Assembly (NCBI GenBank): GCA_003028315.1
Contig: CP028150.1
Coordinates: 310,001-374,000 of the forward strand
DNA: 64,000 nt
Reading direction: 5' to 3'
DNA from: Neisseria mucosa
GTDB lineage: Bacteria; Pseudomonadota; Gammaproteobacteria; Burkholderiales; Neisseriaceae
Shown here: positions 15,999 through 24,909 of the stretch, one piece after another
Position numbering within the stretch: position 1 is the first letter of the stretch
Layout of the letters: each line of letters starts with the position of its first letter
The notes under the pieces: model-generated
What the model was told of the DNA's origin: nothing
Seen by the model: only the letters and a program-made list of their open reading frames with translations
Database searches by the model: none
Position numbers and translations under genes: made by a program

Positions 15999-16072
15999 AT
16001 AGGCTTTTATGAGTGTCCAAGATTTGGGGGCCAGTTCAAAGGTTTTCAGACGACCTTTTTGATGAGAAGGGA

Positions 16073-16567
16073 TTATTTGAAGATGTAGGAATCGGGCATT
16101 TCGTCGAAGCTGACGACGCGGCCGCCTTTTTCTTTGGCAAATTTCTCTGCTTGGGCTTTGTCGGCGAAGGGGAGGGCGTCTTCCGCACCCATGCCGCCGA
16201 TGAAGCCGCTTTCGATGACGTAGTAGGCTTTTTTGCCGTCTATCCATGCGGTATCAGCATTGGGTTTGCTCCAGTCTTTGACTTTGCCCATGTCGGTAAC
16301 GTAGATGACGTGGATGCCTTTAGGCTCTTCGGGCAGCTTGGTGTAGCCGAACATCTGTTTGATGGTGGAGAACCAGACGGGGCGGTCGGGTTTGCCGTTG
16401 AGGTAGATTTGGGCTTTGGGGCCGTTGTGTTCGGTCAGGTTCATGCTGCAATAGTGCCCCACGGCGCGGTCGCTGATTTGCTGAGGCTCAGGCGGCGGGG
16501 TGTCATCCTCTTTGGGACAGGCACTCAGGAGCAGGGCGGCGAGGAGCGCAGGTAAAATCTTTTTCAT
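16073..16567 (-). CDS. nosL: NosL copper-binding lipoprotein
   Basis: A 164-residue lipoprotein with signal peptide ending LLLSAC. NosL chaperones copper for the CuZ centre of nitrous oxide reductase in the periplasm. Family features are VGHYCSMNLTEHNGPKAQIY, DGKKAYYVIESGFIGGMG and FADKAQAEKFAKEKGG. It overlaps the nosY stop by four bases and is the last gene of the nos cluster; the terminator beyond it was split by the IS3 element. Confidence 0.94.
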   Translation of the reverse strand: MKKILPALLAALLLSACPKEDDTPPPEPQQISDRAVGHYCSMNLTEHNGPKAQIYLNGKPDRPVWFSTIKQMFGYTKLPEEPKGIHVIYVTDMGKVKDWSKPNADTAWIDGKKAYYVIESGFIGGMGAEDALPFADKAQAEKFAKEKGGRVVSFDEMPDSYIFK

Positions 16568-17394
16568 ATTTGTCGCTTTCCAAAAATTCTTGCTGCCAAG
16601 ATAAGGGGAATAATAACCCATAATATCTGCGCGGTCAGCAATACGGGCATGGTCAGGCTGATTTGTTCGCTCAAACCTGCCATGCCTGCGTACATGGCGG
16701 TGTTCTCGTAACCGGTCAGGTTGAGCAGGCGGTAGATGTCGGTGGGGTTGAAAAGGAGGACGGTTTCGACGACGGGTGCGGTAATTGTTTGCTGGGTATC
16801 GGCGACGAGGATACCCAAAAGCGCCATGTCGAAGATGACGACGAAAAACAGCCAAACGCCAATGGCGATACCGGCGGCGGTGCCGCGTTCTTTCACTTTC
16901 GCGCTGATGAGGTAGCCCATGGACAGGAATGCGGCGCCCAAGATAACGCTGGCGGCAATCAGCAGGGCAAAGGGTTTCCACGCGGCGATGTCGAAGCTGC
17001 CGTTGGCGAGTTGGAGCGTGATGCCCGCGATTCCGTAGCCTGCGGTGGTGGCGAGGGCGAGGATGATGAGGTGTCCGATGAATTTTCCGGCAAGGATTTG
17101 GTTGCGGGAAACGGGGTAGCTCAACAGCAGCGCCATGGTGCCGCGTTCGATTTCGCCGATAAGGGAATCGTAGGAGAGGAGCATGGCGATGAGCGGAATC
17201 AGGAAGATGGACAGGCTGGAGAGGCTGACGACGGTTACGGTCAGCGGATCGACTTTAACCGAGCCTGTGGGCGAGCTGCCGAGGAAGCCCAATGAGAGGG
17301 CGAGGGCGGCGAGCAGGACGGAGGCGGCGAGTACCCAGCGGTTGCGCAGGCTGTCGCGGACTTCTTTTCCGGTGATAATCCAAACGGGGTTCAT
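16564..17394 (-). CDS. nosY: NosY ABC transporter permease
   Basis: A 276-residue membrane protein with six hydrophobic segments, partner of the NosF ATPase in the transporter that works with NosD and NosL to mature the CuZ cluster. It begins MNPVWIITGKEVRDSLRNRW, and the IGEIERGTMALLLSYPVSR stretch is characteristic of NosY/ABC2 permeases. Start and stop overlap nosF and nosL by four bases each, so the three are translationally coupled. Confidence 0.94.
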   Translation of the reverse strand: MNPVWIITGKEVRDSLRNRWVLAASVLLAALALSLGFLGSSPTGSVKVDPLTVTVVSLSSLSIFLIPLIAMLLSYDSLIGEIERGTMALLLSYPVSRNQILAGKFIGHLIILALATTAGYGIAGITLQLANGSFDIAAWKPFALLIAASVILGAAFLSMGYLISAKVKERGTAAGIAIGVWLFFVVIFDMALLGILVADTQQTITAPVVETVLLFNPTDIYRLLNLTGYENTAMYAGMAGLSEQISLTMPVLLTAQILWVIIPLILAARIFGKRQI

Positions 17395-18287
17395 ACGTCC
17401 TCCCTTTTTAAGAATTGTGCGTACATGTCGTCGAGTGTGGGTGTGTGGATGTCGAGGTAGGCGAGGTCGGACAGGTTGCCCAGTTCGCTGAGTAATGCCA
17501 TGCGTTCTTCAGCCTGACATTGCGCCTGATAACTGAGGTCGTCTGAAAGCGGCTGCCAGCGTTCGCTTAACGGACGCGGGGATTTGAGGCGGATGTTGAC
17601 GGTGAGGGGGAGTCCGCTTTGGACGTGCAGCTCGTCCATGCTGCCGTCGGCGACTTTGACGCCGTTTTTCATGACGACGATGCGGTCGGCGTGGCCGTCG
17701 AGTTCGGCGAGGGCGTGGGTGCTGAGGAGGACGGTGGCGCCGCGTCCGTTGAGTTCGCGCACGACTTCGTAAAACATTTGGCGCGAGGCGGGGTCGAGGC
17801 CTGTGGTGGGTTCGTCAAACAGCAATACTTTGGGTTCTCCGAGCAAGGCTTGGGCGAGGGCGAGGCGTTGGCGCATACCTTTGGAGTAGGTGCCGACGCG
17901 GCGGCGGGCGGCTTGGGAAATGCCGACGCGCTCGAGGAGTTCATGGTTTTTGGTAAGCGGCTGTTTTTTGAGTTTTGCGTAGAAATTGAGGGTTTCGATG
18001 CCGCTGAGAGAAGGGTGTAGCGCGACGGTTTCGGGCAGGTAGCCGATTTGGCTGCGTAACTGCGCGCCTGCTTTGCTGCCGGTGCGCTCGCCCAGCAGCA
18101 TGACTTCGCCTTCGGTGGGGGTAATCAGCCCGAGTATCAATTTGATGAGCGTGGATTTGCCTGCGCCGTTGTGTCCGGCAAGACCGACACTTTCGCCTGC
18201 CTTCAAGACTAAATCGACTTGGTTGACGGCTTTTTGTGCGCCGAAGCGTTTGGTTACGTTTCTCAATTCGACATGGTGTGCGCTCAT
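17391..18287 (-). CDS. nosF: NosF ABC transporter ATP-binding protein
   Basis: A 298-residue ATPase with Walker A GHNGAGKST, signature YSKGMRQR, Walker B VLLFDEP and switch STHAL. The start at 18287 (MSAHHVELRN) is chosen because AAGGAAG lies 7 bases upstream; the 61-codon extension to 18470 is made of translated uptake sequences (FSDDP repeats) and is not protein-like. It energises NosY and NosD during CuZ assembly. Confidence 0.94.
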   Translation of the reverse strand: MSAHHVELRNVTKRFGAQKAVNQVDLVLKAGESVGLAGHNGAGKSTLIKLILGLITPTEGEVMLLGERTGSKAGAQLRSQIGYLPETVALHPSLSGIETLNFYAKLKKQPLTKNHELLERVGISQAARRRVGTYSKGMRQRLALAQALLGEPKVLLFDEPTTGLDPASRQMFYEVVRELNGRGATVLLSTHALAELDGHADRIVVMKNGVKVADGSMDELHVQSGLPLTVNIRLKSPRPLSERWQPLSDDLSYQAQCQAEERMALLSELGNLSDLAYLDIHTPTLDDMYAQFLKREDV

Positions 18288-18311
18288 GAGTGCTTCCTTG
18301 TGTGGATTGGG

Positions 18312-18530
18312 TTTCAGACGACGTTGAGGGTCGTCTGAAAAGGGCGTTCTTTGTATGGGGTCGTCTGAAAAGGGGGTTTCAGACGACGTTGGTGATGGAT
18401 TGGCGTTTTTGACTGTTACCTGCGTTGAGGGTTGCACGGTATTTGCGGCGGATGCCCGTTGGTACGGCAATGAGGGGCAAACCCTTGCTACGGCGGGGTT
18501 TCAAGGTCGTCTGAAGAGTTTTCAGACGAC
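18312..18530. repeat. Cluster of six uptake sequences between nosD and nosF
   Basis: Six TCGTCTGAA cores or complements lie within 220 bp, several as tight inverted pairs (for example 18504-18530). Such density can form alternative hairpins between two genes of one operon and would mark the DNA for uptake. Confidence 0.8.
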
Positions 18531-18556
18531 GTTGGGGACGTGTTTGCCGGTTCCAC

Positions 18557-19912
18557 TTAGTTCAATGAGCCGTTTTCGGCATCGCTCCATTCGGACTGAT
18601 GGGTTTTGGCTTCTTGCAACAGTTGTTCTTTCATGGCTTCGTATTTGGTGGTGGTTTTGTTGCTGCCTGCCTTCATCAGCGGTTTGCTGTCGATCACGCC
18701 GCCGGGGAGGATGGCGGGGAACTGCGATTGCGCCCATTTGACGATGCTGATGGCGGGGCTGTTCATCAGGAGGCGGGAAACAGGCGCGCGCCAGATGATT
18801 TGGTCGATGATGCCGTTGGGACGGTACGCGCTGTCGCCGAAGCCGTCGCCGTCGAGGTCGAACGCGCTGTTGTCGCTCCAGTAGTTGCCGCGCCCGCCTT
18901 CGCCCCAGTCAAGAAAACGTGTGCTGACGTATTTGACTTGGCTTTCGTTGTTGATGAAGGCGTTGTCGGAAAGGGTGGTGCCTTCGATGGCGGCGGTGAA
19001 GTGGATGCCGATTTGGCAGTTTTCAAAATGGTTGGCGACGATTTTGTTGTAGTTGGCGTTGTAGGCGAAAACGCATTTGCCGGCTTTGTTGATGATGTTG
19101 TCGTGGATGTCGGAATAGTTGACGTAGTTGAGCATGATGCCTTGGTCGCGGCTGCCGACGGCGATGTTGCCGTACACGTTGAGACGGTCGGAGAACATCA
19201 AAACGTAGCCCATGTTGTTGCCGACGGAAATGTTGCCGCTGACTTCGCTGTCGTTGGTGTACATGTAGTGGACGGCGAAACGCAGGTCGCTGAAGCGGTT
19301 GTTTTTATAGGTGTTGTTTTTGCTGGTGTTGGAGAAAATGCCGTCGCGGCCTTTGGAAATGTCGTTACTGACGACTTGCGCGCCGGGGGCGTTCCAGACG
19401 GTTACGCCGTTGCCGCGTTCGTTGACGCGCAGGGTGGAGTCGCCGACGATTTTGTTCTCGCGCACCATGGATTCGGCAGAACCGTGGATATACACGCCGA
19501 CGGAGTTGTCGAGGATGTTGTTGTGTTCGATTAAGGCGCGGGGGGCGGTTTCTTCGAGGTAGATGCCGGCGTCCATGGCGGGCAGGCTCATGCCGGAACG
19601 GGTGACGGTGAGGTTGCGCAGGGTAACGTCGGGGGCGATGACGGCAATGGTGCGGCCGGTGCGGTCGCCTTCGATTTTGGCGGACCGGTCGGCAGGGCCT
19701 TCGATGGTGATGGGTTTGTCGATAAGCAGTTTGGTTTTGTAAGTGCCGGAGGCGAGCTTGAGCGTATCGCCTGCCTGCGCGCGCGCGATGACTTCGGGGA
19801 GGTTGTCGGTAGGGGAAACGTCGATGGTGGCTGCAAAGGTCGTCTGAATCATGCCGCCGAACATAAATGTCAGGACAGCGCGTCGCCATGTTTTGAATTG
19901 GGGTGTGTGCAT
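18557..19912 (-). CDS. nosD: NosD periplasmic copper-cluster assembly protein
   Basis: A 451-residue exported protein. After a signal peptide ending TTFAA it has repeated parallel beta-helix turns (CASH type) such as GIYLEETAPRALIEHNNIL, GVYIHGSAESMVRENKIVG and GIHFTAAIEGTTLSDNAF, then NYWSDNSAFDLDGDGFGD, typical of NosD. It works with NosFY to supply sulfur/copper for CuZ. AGAGGAAC lies before the start. An uptake sequence lies within the coding region near codon 25, encoding QTTFAA. Confidence 0.95.
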   Translation of the reverse strand: MHTPQFKTWRRAVLTFMFGGMIQTTFAATIDVSPTDNLPEVIARAQAGDTLKLASGTYKTKLLIDKPITIEGPADRSAKIEGDRTGRTIAVIAPDVTLRNLTVTRSGMSLPAMDAGIYLEETAPRALIEHNNILDNSVGVYIHGSAESMVRENKIVGDSTLRVNERGNGVTVWNAPGAQVVSNDISKGRDGIFSNTSKNNTYKNNRFSDLRFAVHYMYTNDSEVSGNISVGNNMGYVLMFSDRLNVYGNIAVGSRDQGIMLNYVNYSDIHDNIINKAGKCVFAYNANYNKIVANHFENCQIGIHFTAAIEGTTLSDNAFINNESQVKYVSTRFLDWGEGGRGNYWSDNSAFDLDGDGFGDSAYRPNGIIDQIIWRAPVSRLLMNSPAISIVKWAQSQFPAILPGGVIDSKPLMKAGSNKTTTKYEAMKEQLLQEAKTHQSEWSDAENGSLN

Positions 19913-20025
19913 GGAGTTCCTCTGATTCGTGCGGTGTGCGTCGGCACGGTGATGCCTGCCTGTGAGGGCCGTGTTTTTGTTTTATAGCGGAACAGTCTGT
20001 TGCGTCCAAACGGTTCTGCTATAAA

Positions 20026-20087
20026 AGGTCGTCTGAAAACGAGGGCAGCGGGTTTCGCTAAGACCTGAAAGTTTTTTCAGACGACCT
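20026..20087. terminator. Inverted uptake-sequence hairpin between nosZ and nosD
   Basis: AGGTCGTCTGAAAAC and TTTTTTCAGACGACCTTT enclose a 36-nt loop. It follows the nosZ stop on the minus strand and may lower expression of nosDFYL relative to nosRZ. Confidence 0.65.
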
Positions 20088-20121
20088 TTCCGTTAAGTCA
20101 GTGATAAACCGTCAAACCCGA

Positions 20122-22092
20122 TTATCGGGGTTTAACGATCATTTGACCGGACATTTCCATGTGCAGGGCGTGGCAGAACCATTGGCAGTAGTACCAGTGT
20201 ACGCCCGGACGGACGGCTTTGAAGGTTACCGATTGGGTAGCTTGCGGGCCGATTTCCATGGCGATGCCGTAGCCTTCCAAAGTGAAGCCGTGGGTCAAGT
20301 CTTCGATGGTTTCGACGTTGGTCACATATACGGTTACTTCGTCGCCTTGGTTGACTTCGAATTGCGGGATGCTGTACGCAGGCGCAACGGCAGTCATGTA
20401 TACGCGGACTTTGTTGCCCTCGCGGATGACTTTGGCGGCTTTTTCCAGCTCGACACCGTCTTTTTTCGCCTGTTCCACAGCATCTTGCCAGAACCATGGG
20501 TCTTTGCGGTCCCAGGTTTTTTTCGGATTGACTTTGGAAGCGGCAACCAGACACAGGTCATGCGGTTCGGCAAAGGTCGGGTTGTCGTGTACCAGGCGCA
20601 TTTCGTCGCCGGAAATGTCGATCAACTGGTCGCATTCCGGTTTCAGCGGGCCGGCGTTGAGGAAGCGGTCTTTGGAGAATTTGTTCAAAGATACCAGCCA
20701 TTTGCCGTCGGCTTCCTTGGTTTCGCCCATGGTCGTATGGTTGTGGCCGGGTTGGTAGTGAACGTCGAGTTTCTGTTTGATCGGATCCACTTTTTCGCCT
20801 TTGTAGGCTTTGATGGCGTCGTCGATGTTCCATTTGACCATTTGGCTGTCGATAAACAGCGTAGTGTAGGCGTTGCCGCGGCCGTCAAACGCGGTGTGTA
20901 AAGGACCGAGACCCAGTTGGGGTTCGGCGACAACCACGTCGCGCTCTTTGATTTTGCCGGCGAACAAATCGTCCAGTTTGCTGACGTCCAATACGGTAAC
21001 GGTCGGAGACAGTTTACCGTTGAGCATGATGTATTTGCCGTCAGGGGAAGCGTTACAGCCGTGCGGAGAGTTCGGCACGGGGATGTAGCGGGTGTAAGGG
21101 GAATTGGCTTCTGCGCGGCCGTCCAGCATTTTCACGCCGTTGACTTCTTTGAAGTCGCCTTTTTTGATGCCTTCTTCGATGGCGGCAAGATTGAAGACTA
21201 CGCACCAGTCTTGCTCGTTGGAAGAAGCACCTTGTACGGTCAGGGCGCGTTCGGAGTTGTAGCAGGTGGAGAAGGAGTATTTGCCTTGGTAGTCGGCATC
21301 GCCGTTGTCCAAGTTGCCGTCCACCAATACTTGCCATGCGATGTCCATGGTTTCGCCGTCAATGGCGGTATAAACGGCATTCCAAGTTTTGGCGTCGTTC
21401 CAAGTACCCACGCCACTTACCGGTACGATGTGTTCGCCGTTGGCAAAGACATAGCCGGTTTTCGGATAACGTTGCGGACGCAGACCGTGTACACCGGAAA
21501 CGTTAGGGATTTCGGTGATTTTGTCGGTTTTCATGAAGTCCAGGCGGACGCGGCAAACGCGGTTGTTTGCTTTGTCGTTGGCATACGCGTAGCGGCCGTC
21601 GTAAGTTTGGTCGGTAAACGACAAGTGAGGGTGGTGCAAGTCGCCGTTAGGGTAGCAGCGCAGGCCGCTGTCTTTCAGGAACTGGTTGGTTTCCGGTGTA
21701 TTTTTTTCATTCAAAATACGCAGGCTCTCGTTGGTACGGCCCCAACCGGTCGCGCTGTCCATGTTGAACACGGGGATACGCATCAGTTCGCGCATGGAAG
21801 GTACGCCGATCAAGCGCATTTCGCCCGATTGGCCGCCGGAGAGGAAGCCGTAGTATTGGTCGAGTTCGCCCGGACCGACTTCGGAAGTCTGTTTGCCCGG
21901 TTCGGCAGAGGCATGAGACTCGGTTTTGGCGGCAGGCGCAGCACCTGAAGCGGCGGCTTTATCGCCACCCTCTTTGGAACAGCCCGCCAAACCCAACAGA
22001 CCGGCGCCGGCAATACCTGCGCCTGAAACGGCGGCAGTACCTAAGAATGAACGACGGCTTAAGCCGTTTTGTTCTAATTTTTCGTCTGACAT
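20122..22092 (-). CDS. nosZ: Nitrous oxide reductase NosZ
   Basis: A 656-residue periplasmic enzyme that reduces N2O to N2 as the last step of denitrification. A Tat signal (LSRRSFLGTAAVSGAG) is visible. The beta-propeller holds the CuZ histidines, for example DLHHPHLSFTD. The C-terminal cupredoxin domain has the CuA motif CQWFCHALHMEM with ligands near Cys636, Cys640, His644 and Met647. An AGGAGT ribosome site precedes the ATG. All key residues appear intact. Clade I type, judged by the Tat signal and the presence of NosR. Confidence 0.97.
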   Translation of the reverse strand: MSDEKLEQNGLSRRSFLGTAAVSGAGIAGAGLLGLAGCSKEGGDKAAASGAAPAAKTESHASAEPGKQTSEVGPGELDQYYGFLSGGQSGEMRLIGVPSMRELMRIPVFNMDSATGWGRTNESLRILNEKNTPETNQFLKDSGLRCYPNGDLHHPHLSFTDQTYDGRYAYANDKANNRVCRVRLDFMKTDKITEIPNVSGVHGLRPQRYPKTGYVFANGEHIVPVSGVGTWNDAKTWNAVYTAIDGETMDIAWQVLVDGNLDNGDADYQGKYSFSTCYNSERALTVQGASSNEQDWCVVFNLAAIEEGIKKGDFKEVNGVKMLDGRAEANSPYTRYIPVPNSPHGCNASPDGKYIMLNGKLSPTVTVLDVSKLDDLFAGKIKERDVVVAEPQLGLGPLHTAFDGRGNAYTTLFIDSQMVKWNIDDAIKAYKGEKVDPIKQKLDVHYQPGHNHTTMGETKEADGKWLVSLNKFSKDRFLNAGPLKPECDQLIDISGDEMRLVHDNPTFAEPHDLCLVAASKVNPKKTWDRKDPWFWQDAVEQAKKDGVELEKAAKVIREGNKVRVYMTAVAPAYSIPQFEVNQGDEVTVYVTNVETIEDLTHGFTLEGYGIAMEIGPQATQSVTFKAVRPGVHWYYCQWFCHALHMEMSGQMIVKPR

Positions 22093-22212
22093 ACAACACT
22101 CCTTGGATAAAATTCGGCAGCCGGCGTTTTCAGACGACCTGCCGATTGAAAAAACGTATTTATGTTTATAAGTGTGGGTACGGTTGACCCGGTATTTCTT
22201 TAGGGTTTCAGA

Positions 22213-24573
22213 TTATTCGCCGGCTTTAGGGGCGGTTTCTTTTTTCACAAACTGCACAACCTGCTCCCCAGGCTGCTGTTTTGCAGATGCGGTTTCGGGG
22301 TCGGCTTTTGCCGCCGCCTGTTTTTGTTTTTTCTTGTTGGTTGCCACAACTTGCGGGCAACGTGTGTCATGGTGATACATGACTTGGCAGTGCAGGCACT
22401 GGATACATTCGTTCGGATGGATGTCGCCTTCCGGTGCAATCGCCTGAACGGGGCATTCGTGCGTACAGATTTGGCAAGGGTTGCCGCACATTTTGTAGCG
22501 GCGAAGCCAGTCGAATACGCGGAAGCGGCCGGGTAGGGCGATGCCCGCGCCCAATGGGCACAGATAGCGGCAGAAGAAGCGTTCGATAAACAGGCCGGCA
22601 ACCAAAAGGGTAACGGCAAACGCGACAAACCACCATTCGCGGACGAATTTCAAAATAATCGCCGTTTTAAAGGGTTCTACCTCTGCGAATTTTTCCGCCG
22701 TGCCCAAATCGTACAGGGAAATTGCCAACAATGCGAAGAAAATGACGTATTTAATCGCAGTCAGGCGCGTGTGCAGCAGGTGCGGCACGGTAATCTGTTT
22801 CACGCCCAATTTTTTGGCGATACGGTTGGTCAACTCTTGCAGCGAACCGAAGGGGCAGAGCCAGCCGCAGAATGTACCGCGGTTCCACAGCAGCATGGTT
22901 GCGGCGGTAAACAGCCACAGGATGAACACAATCGGATCCATCAGGAAGAAGTCCCAACGGAATTCGGTCAGGATGGCGGAGAACAGTGTCAGCGTATTGA
23001 CGACCGACAGTTGCGCCTGAGCGTACCAACCGATATAGAACAGGGTAAATGTCAGGAATACCAGGCGGAAGCGGTCGTACCATTTCTCATAGCGGACAAT
23101 CCAGTCTTGGAACAGGAAGACCAAAAGCAGGATGGTCAAGGCGATGCCGACTACGGCGATTTGTCCCTGTTTCGCTTTCCACACCTGTTTCCAGAGTTGG
23201 TTGGATGCACCGTCGTTTGAAGAGGCTTCAGAGGCTTCTTCGGCTATGCCTTTGGTGTCTGAGGCTTGGTCGGCGGCAGGAGCGGCTGCCGGTTCGACTG
23301 GCGCGCTGATTTCGACAGGCGGTGCTTTCGGGTCATCGACATAGTAACCTTGAGGCAGCTCGTAATCCAAATCGGCGGTTACGAACGCTTTGTCGTTTAC
23401 GCTCAGTACGCGTTGAACCATCAACTGCAAACGCCAAGGTTCGGCAGCATCGAATTCCACACCTTCGGGAATCGTAAACCAAGATACTTCTTTAAAGTGG
23501 GGCGCGCCTTCGGCTGCCAAATCAACCAAGCGTTCGTGTTGCGCGTCAGTAAAGCGGAAGCTGTTTTCGCCTTGAATCATCTCGATACGGTCGAAAATAC
23601 CGCCGCGGACATAGCCCGAACCTTTCCAAGAATAACGGCCTTCACCGGCAACCAAGACAGCTTGTTGACCCGGTTGCAGACGGTTTTGCAGGTTTTTCCA
23701 ACCTTCCTCGCCCAACAGGCTTTTGCCGATGGAAGGCTGGCTGACTACGGCAGTGTACAAATCGATAAAGGTATCGTCGCCTGCGCCTTGTTCGGCGTGT
23801 TCGGCAACACCTGCTTTGCCGCCTTTTTCAAACAGCTTGTTGATTTCGTCAACAGTAATGTGCAGATGACCGATGGCTTTTTGTTCCAGCAGCGCATTCC
23901 AAGATTGGATGTCCTGTTTGTCAGGGTTGACAGCGCGGCGAGGTCGGGTTTGAGCCGCAGGTGCGGCAGCCTGTTGCGTATCCGCAGCATTGGCGGAGGT
24001 CGTCTGAACGGTTTTGTCAGTGCCCAAACCATATTTGCCGGCAACAACTTTGAACGAACGCTGGATGCTGTCGTTAATCACCATCAGCGTAACGGTCGCG
24101 CCGCTGATGATGTCCCCGGGTGCAACACCCGGAGTAGGCGGATTTTTAATAAAATTCAAACCGATATACTTATTGATGAATTTATCCACACGCGACTGCG
24201 GGATACCAATAAGCATAATCGGCTCATGGTGATCGACCAGCTTCGCACCGGCGATCGTTCCGTCGTTGGCCAAAGCCATCATCGTATCAATCGGTTTGCT
24301 CGAATAGCCGCGTGTATTGACCACGTCCGTCGTGATATACACCAAGCCCAACTGCTCGTTGCCCTTATAAACACGGGCAACCATAGGCTTGCCTTCAGGC
24401 TTGCCATAACGGTCTGCACCCGGAAAAATTTCCGAAGGCTGGACTTTTGACAGGAAGTCAGGCAAACGCTCGGCGTAAGCGGGCAGTGTCGAAAACAATA
24501 GGACAAATACGGCAAACATCGCCAGCATCGTATTCAAGATGCCTGATGTGTGTTTCGTTTTTAGGCAGGACAT
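22213..24573 (-). CDS. nosR: NosR nitrous oxide respiration regulator/electron donor
   Basis: A 786-residue membrane flavoprotein that feeds electrons to NosZ and is needed for its expression. After an N-terminal signal/anchor comes a periplasmic FMN-binding domain (DIISGATVTLMVINDSI, with the flavinylated Thr context), then several membrane helices with CGWLCPFGS and CRYLCPLGAG, and a C-terminal ferredoxin part CGNPCQICTHECP and CIQCLHCQ. It heads the cluster and has an FNR-type promoter. Intact here, unlike in pathogenic Neisseria, where nos genes are reported to be decayed. Confidence 0.95.
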   Translation of the reverse strand: MSCLKTKHTSGILNTMLAMFAVFVLLFSTLPAYAERLPDFLSKVQPSEIFPGADRYGKPEGKPMVARVYKGNEQLGLVYITTDVVNTRGYSSKPIDTMMALANDGTIAGAKLVDHHEPIMLIGIPQSRVDKFINKYIGLNFIKNPPTPGVAPGDIISGATVTLMVINDSIQRSFKVVAGKYGLGTDKTVQTTSANAADTQQAAAPAAQTRPRRAVNPDKQDIQSWNALLEQKAIGHLHITVDEINKLFEKGGKAGVAEHAEQGAGDDTFIDLYTAVVSQPSIGKSLLGEEGWKNLQNRLQPGQQAVLVAGEGRYSWKGSGYVRGGIFDRIEMIQGENSFRFTDAQHERLVDLAAEGAPHFKEVSWFTIPEGVEFDAAEPWRLQLMVQRVLSVNDKAFVTADLDYELPQGYYVDDPKAPPVEISAPVEPAAAPAADQASDTKGIAEEASEASSNDGASNQLWKQVWKAKQGQIAVVGIALTILLLVFLFQDWIVRYEKWYDRFRLVFLTFTLFYIGWYAQAQLSVVNTLTLFSAILTEFRWDFFLMDPIVFILWLFTAATMLLWNRGTFCGWLCPFGSLQELTNRIAKKLGVKQITVPHLLHTRLTAIKYVIFFALLAISLYDLGTAEKFAEVEPFKTAIILKFVREWWFVAFAVTLLVAGLFIERFFCRYLCPLGAGIALPGRFRVFDWLRRYKMCGNPCQICTHECPVQAIAPEGDIHPNECIQCLHCQVMYHHDTRCPQVVATNKKKQKQAAAKADPETASAKQQPGEQVVQFVKKETAPKAGE

Positions 24574-24609
24574 GGCTGTTCCCGATTATTCGATACTCTA
24601 AACATTAAC

Positions 24610-24651
24610 ATTATATGAATCCATTATTTGCAATAATTTGACCTATGTCAA
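24610..24651 (-). promoter_or_regulatory. FNR/Dnr-type controlled promoter of nosR
   Basis: A perfect palindrome TTGAC-ctat-GTCAA lies at 24638-24651. On the minus strand a TATAAT (24610-24615) follows. With a start about 7 bases past the -10 (near 24603), the dyad centre sits at -41.5, the class II position used by FNR-family activators. Confidence 0.72.
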
Positions 24652-24845
24652 ATTTACAAATCTTAAAACCAGATTTGGAGGGTATGTAATACTTTATAAG
24701 TATATGGATATGGGTCTGATTTCATTACAAATAGAAATAGAAAACAAAGTGATTATATGCTTTTGCCTGCTTCTAGATGTCTTGGTTTGGATTGATTATT
24801 AGTTGAAATAAACATATGTATTGAATGAGGGCTATCTAAATAAAG

Positions 24846-24887
24846 AGATCGTCTGAAAACCGAAAAATCAGTTTTCAGACGACCTTT
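24846..24887. terminator. Uptake-sequence hairpin downstream of accD
   Basis: One arm is imperfect (GATCGTCTGAAAAC) and the other perfect (GTTTTCAGACGACC). It lies just past the minus-strand accD stop. Confidence 0.7.
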
Positions 24888-24909
24888 GTTTAGCTCAAAC
24901 CTCCCCGGT

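Larger units (their letters stand above)
14793..16038 (+). mobile_element. IS3-family insertion sequence
   Basis: A 1246-bp element with 25-bp imperfect terminal inverted repeats beginning TGAACTGCACCCCAAAAG (left) and TGAACTGGCCCCCAAATC (right, complement). AAGG repeats flank it (14789-14792 and 16039-16042). Outside the ends lie the two arms of an uptake-sequence hairpin (14763-14780 and 16041-16059), so the element sits in its loop. The orfB frame is broken, so this copy is probably immobile. Confidence 0.88.

Noticed and set aside
23266..24450. 394-codon plus-strand frame
   Set aside because: Antisense to nosR; no ribosome site or domain.
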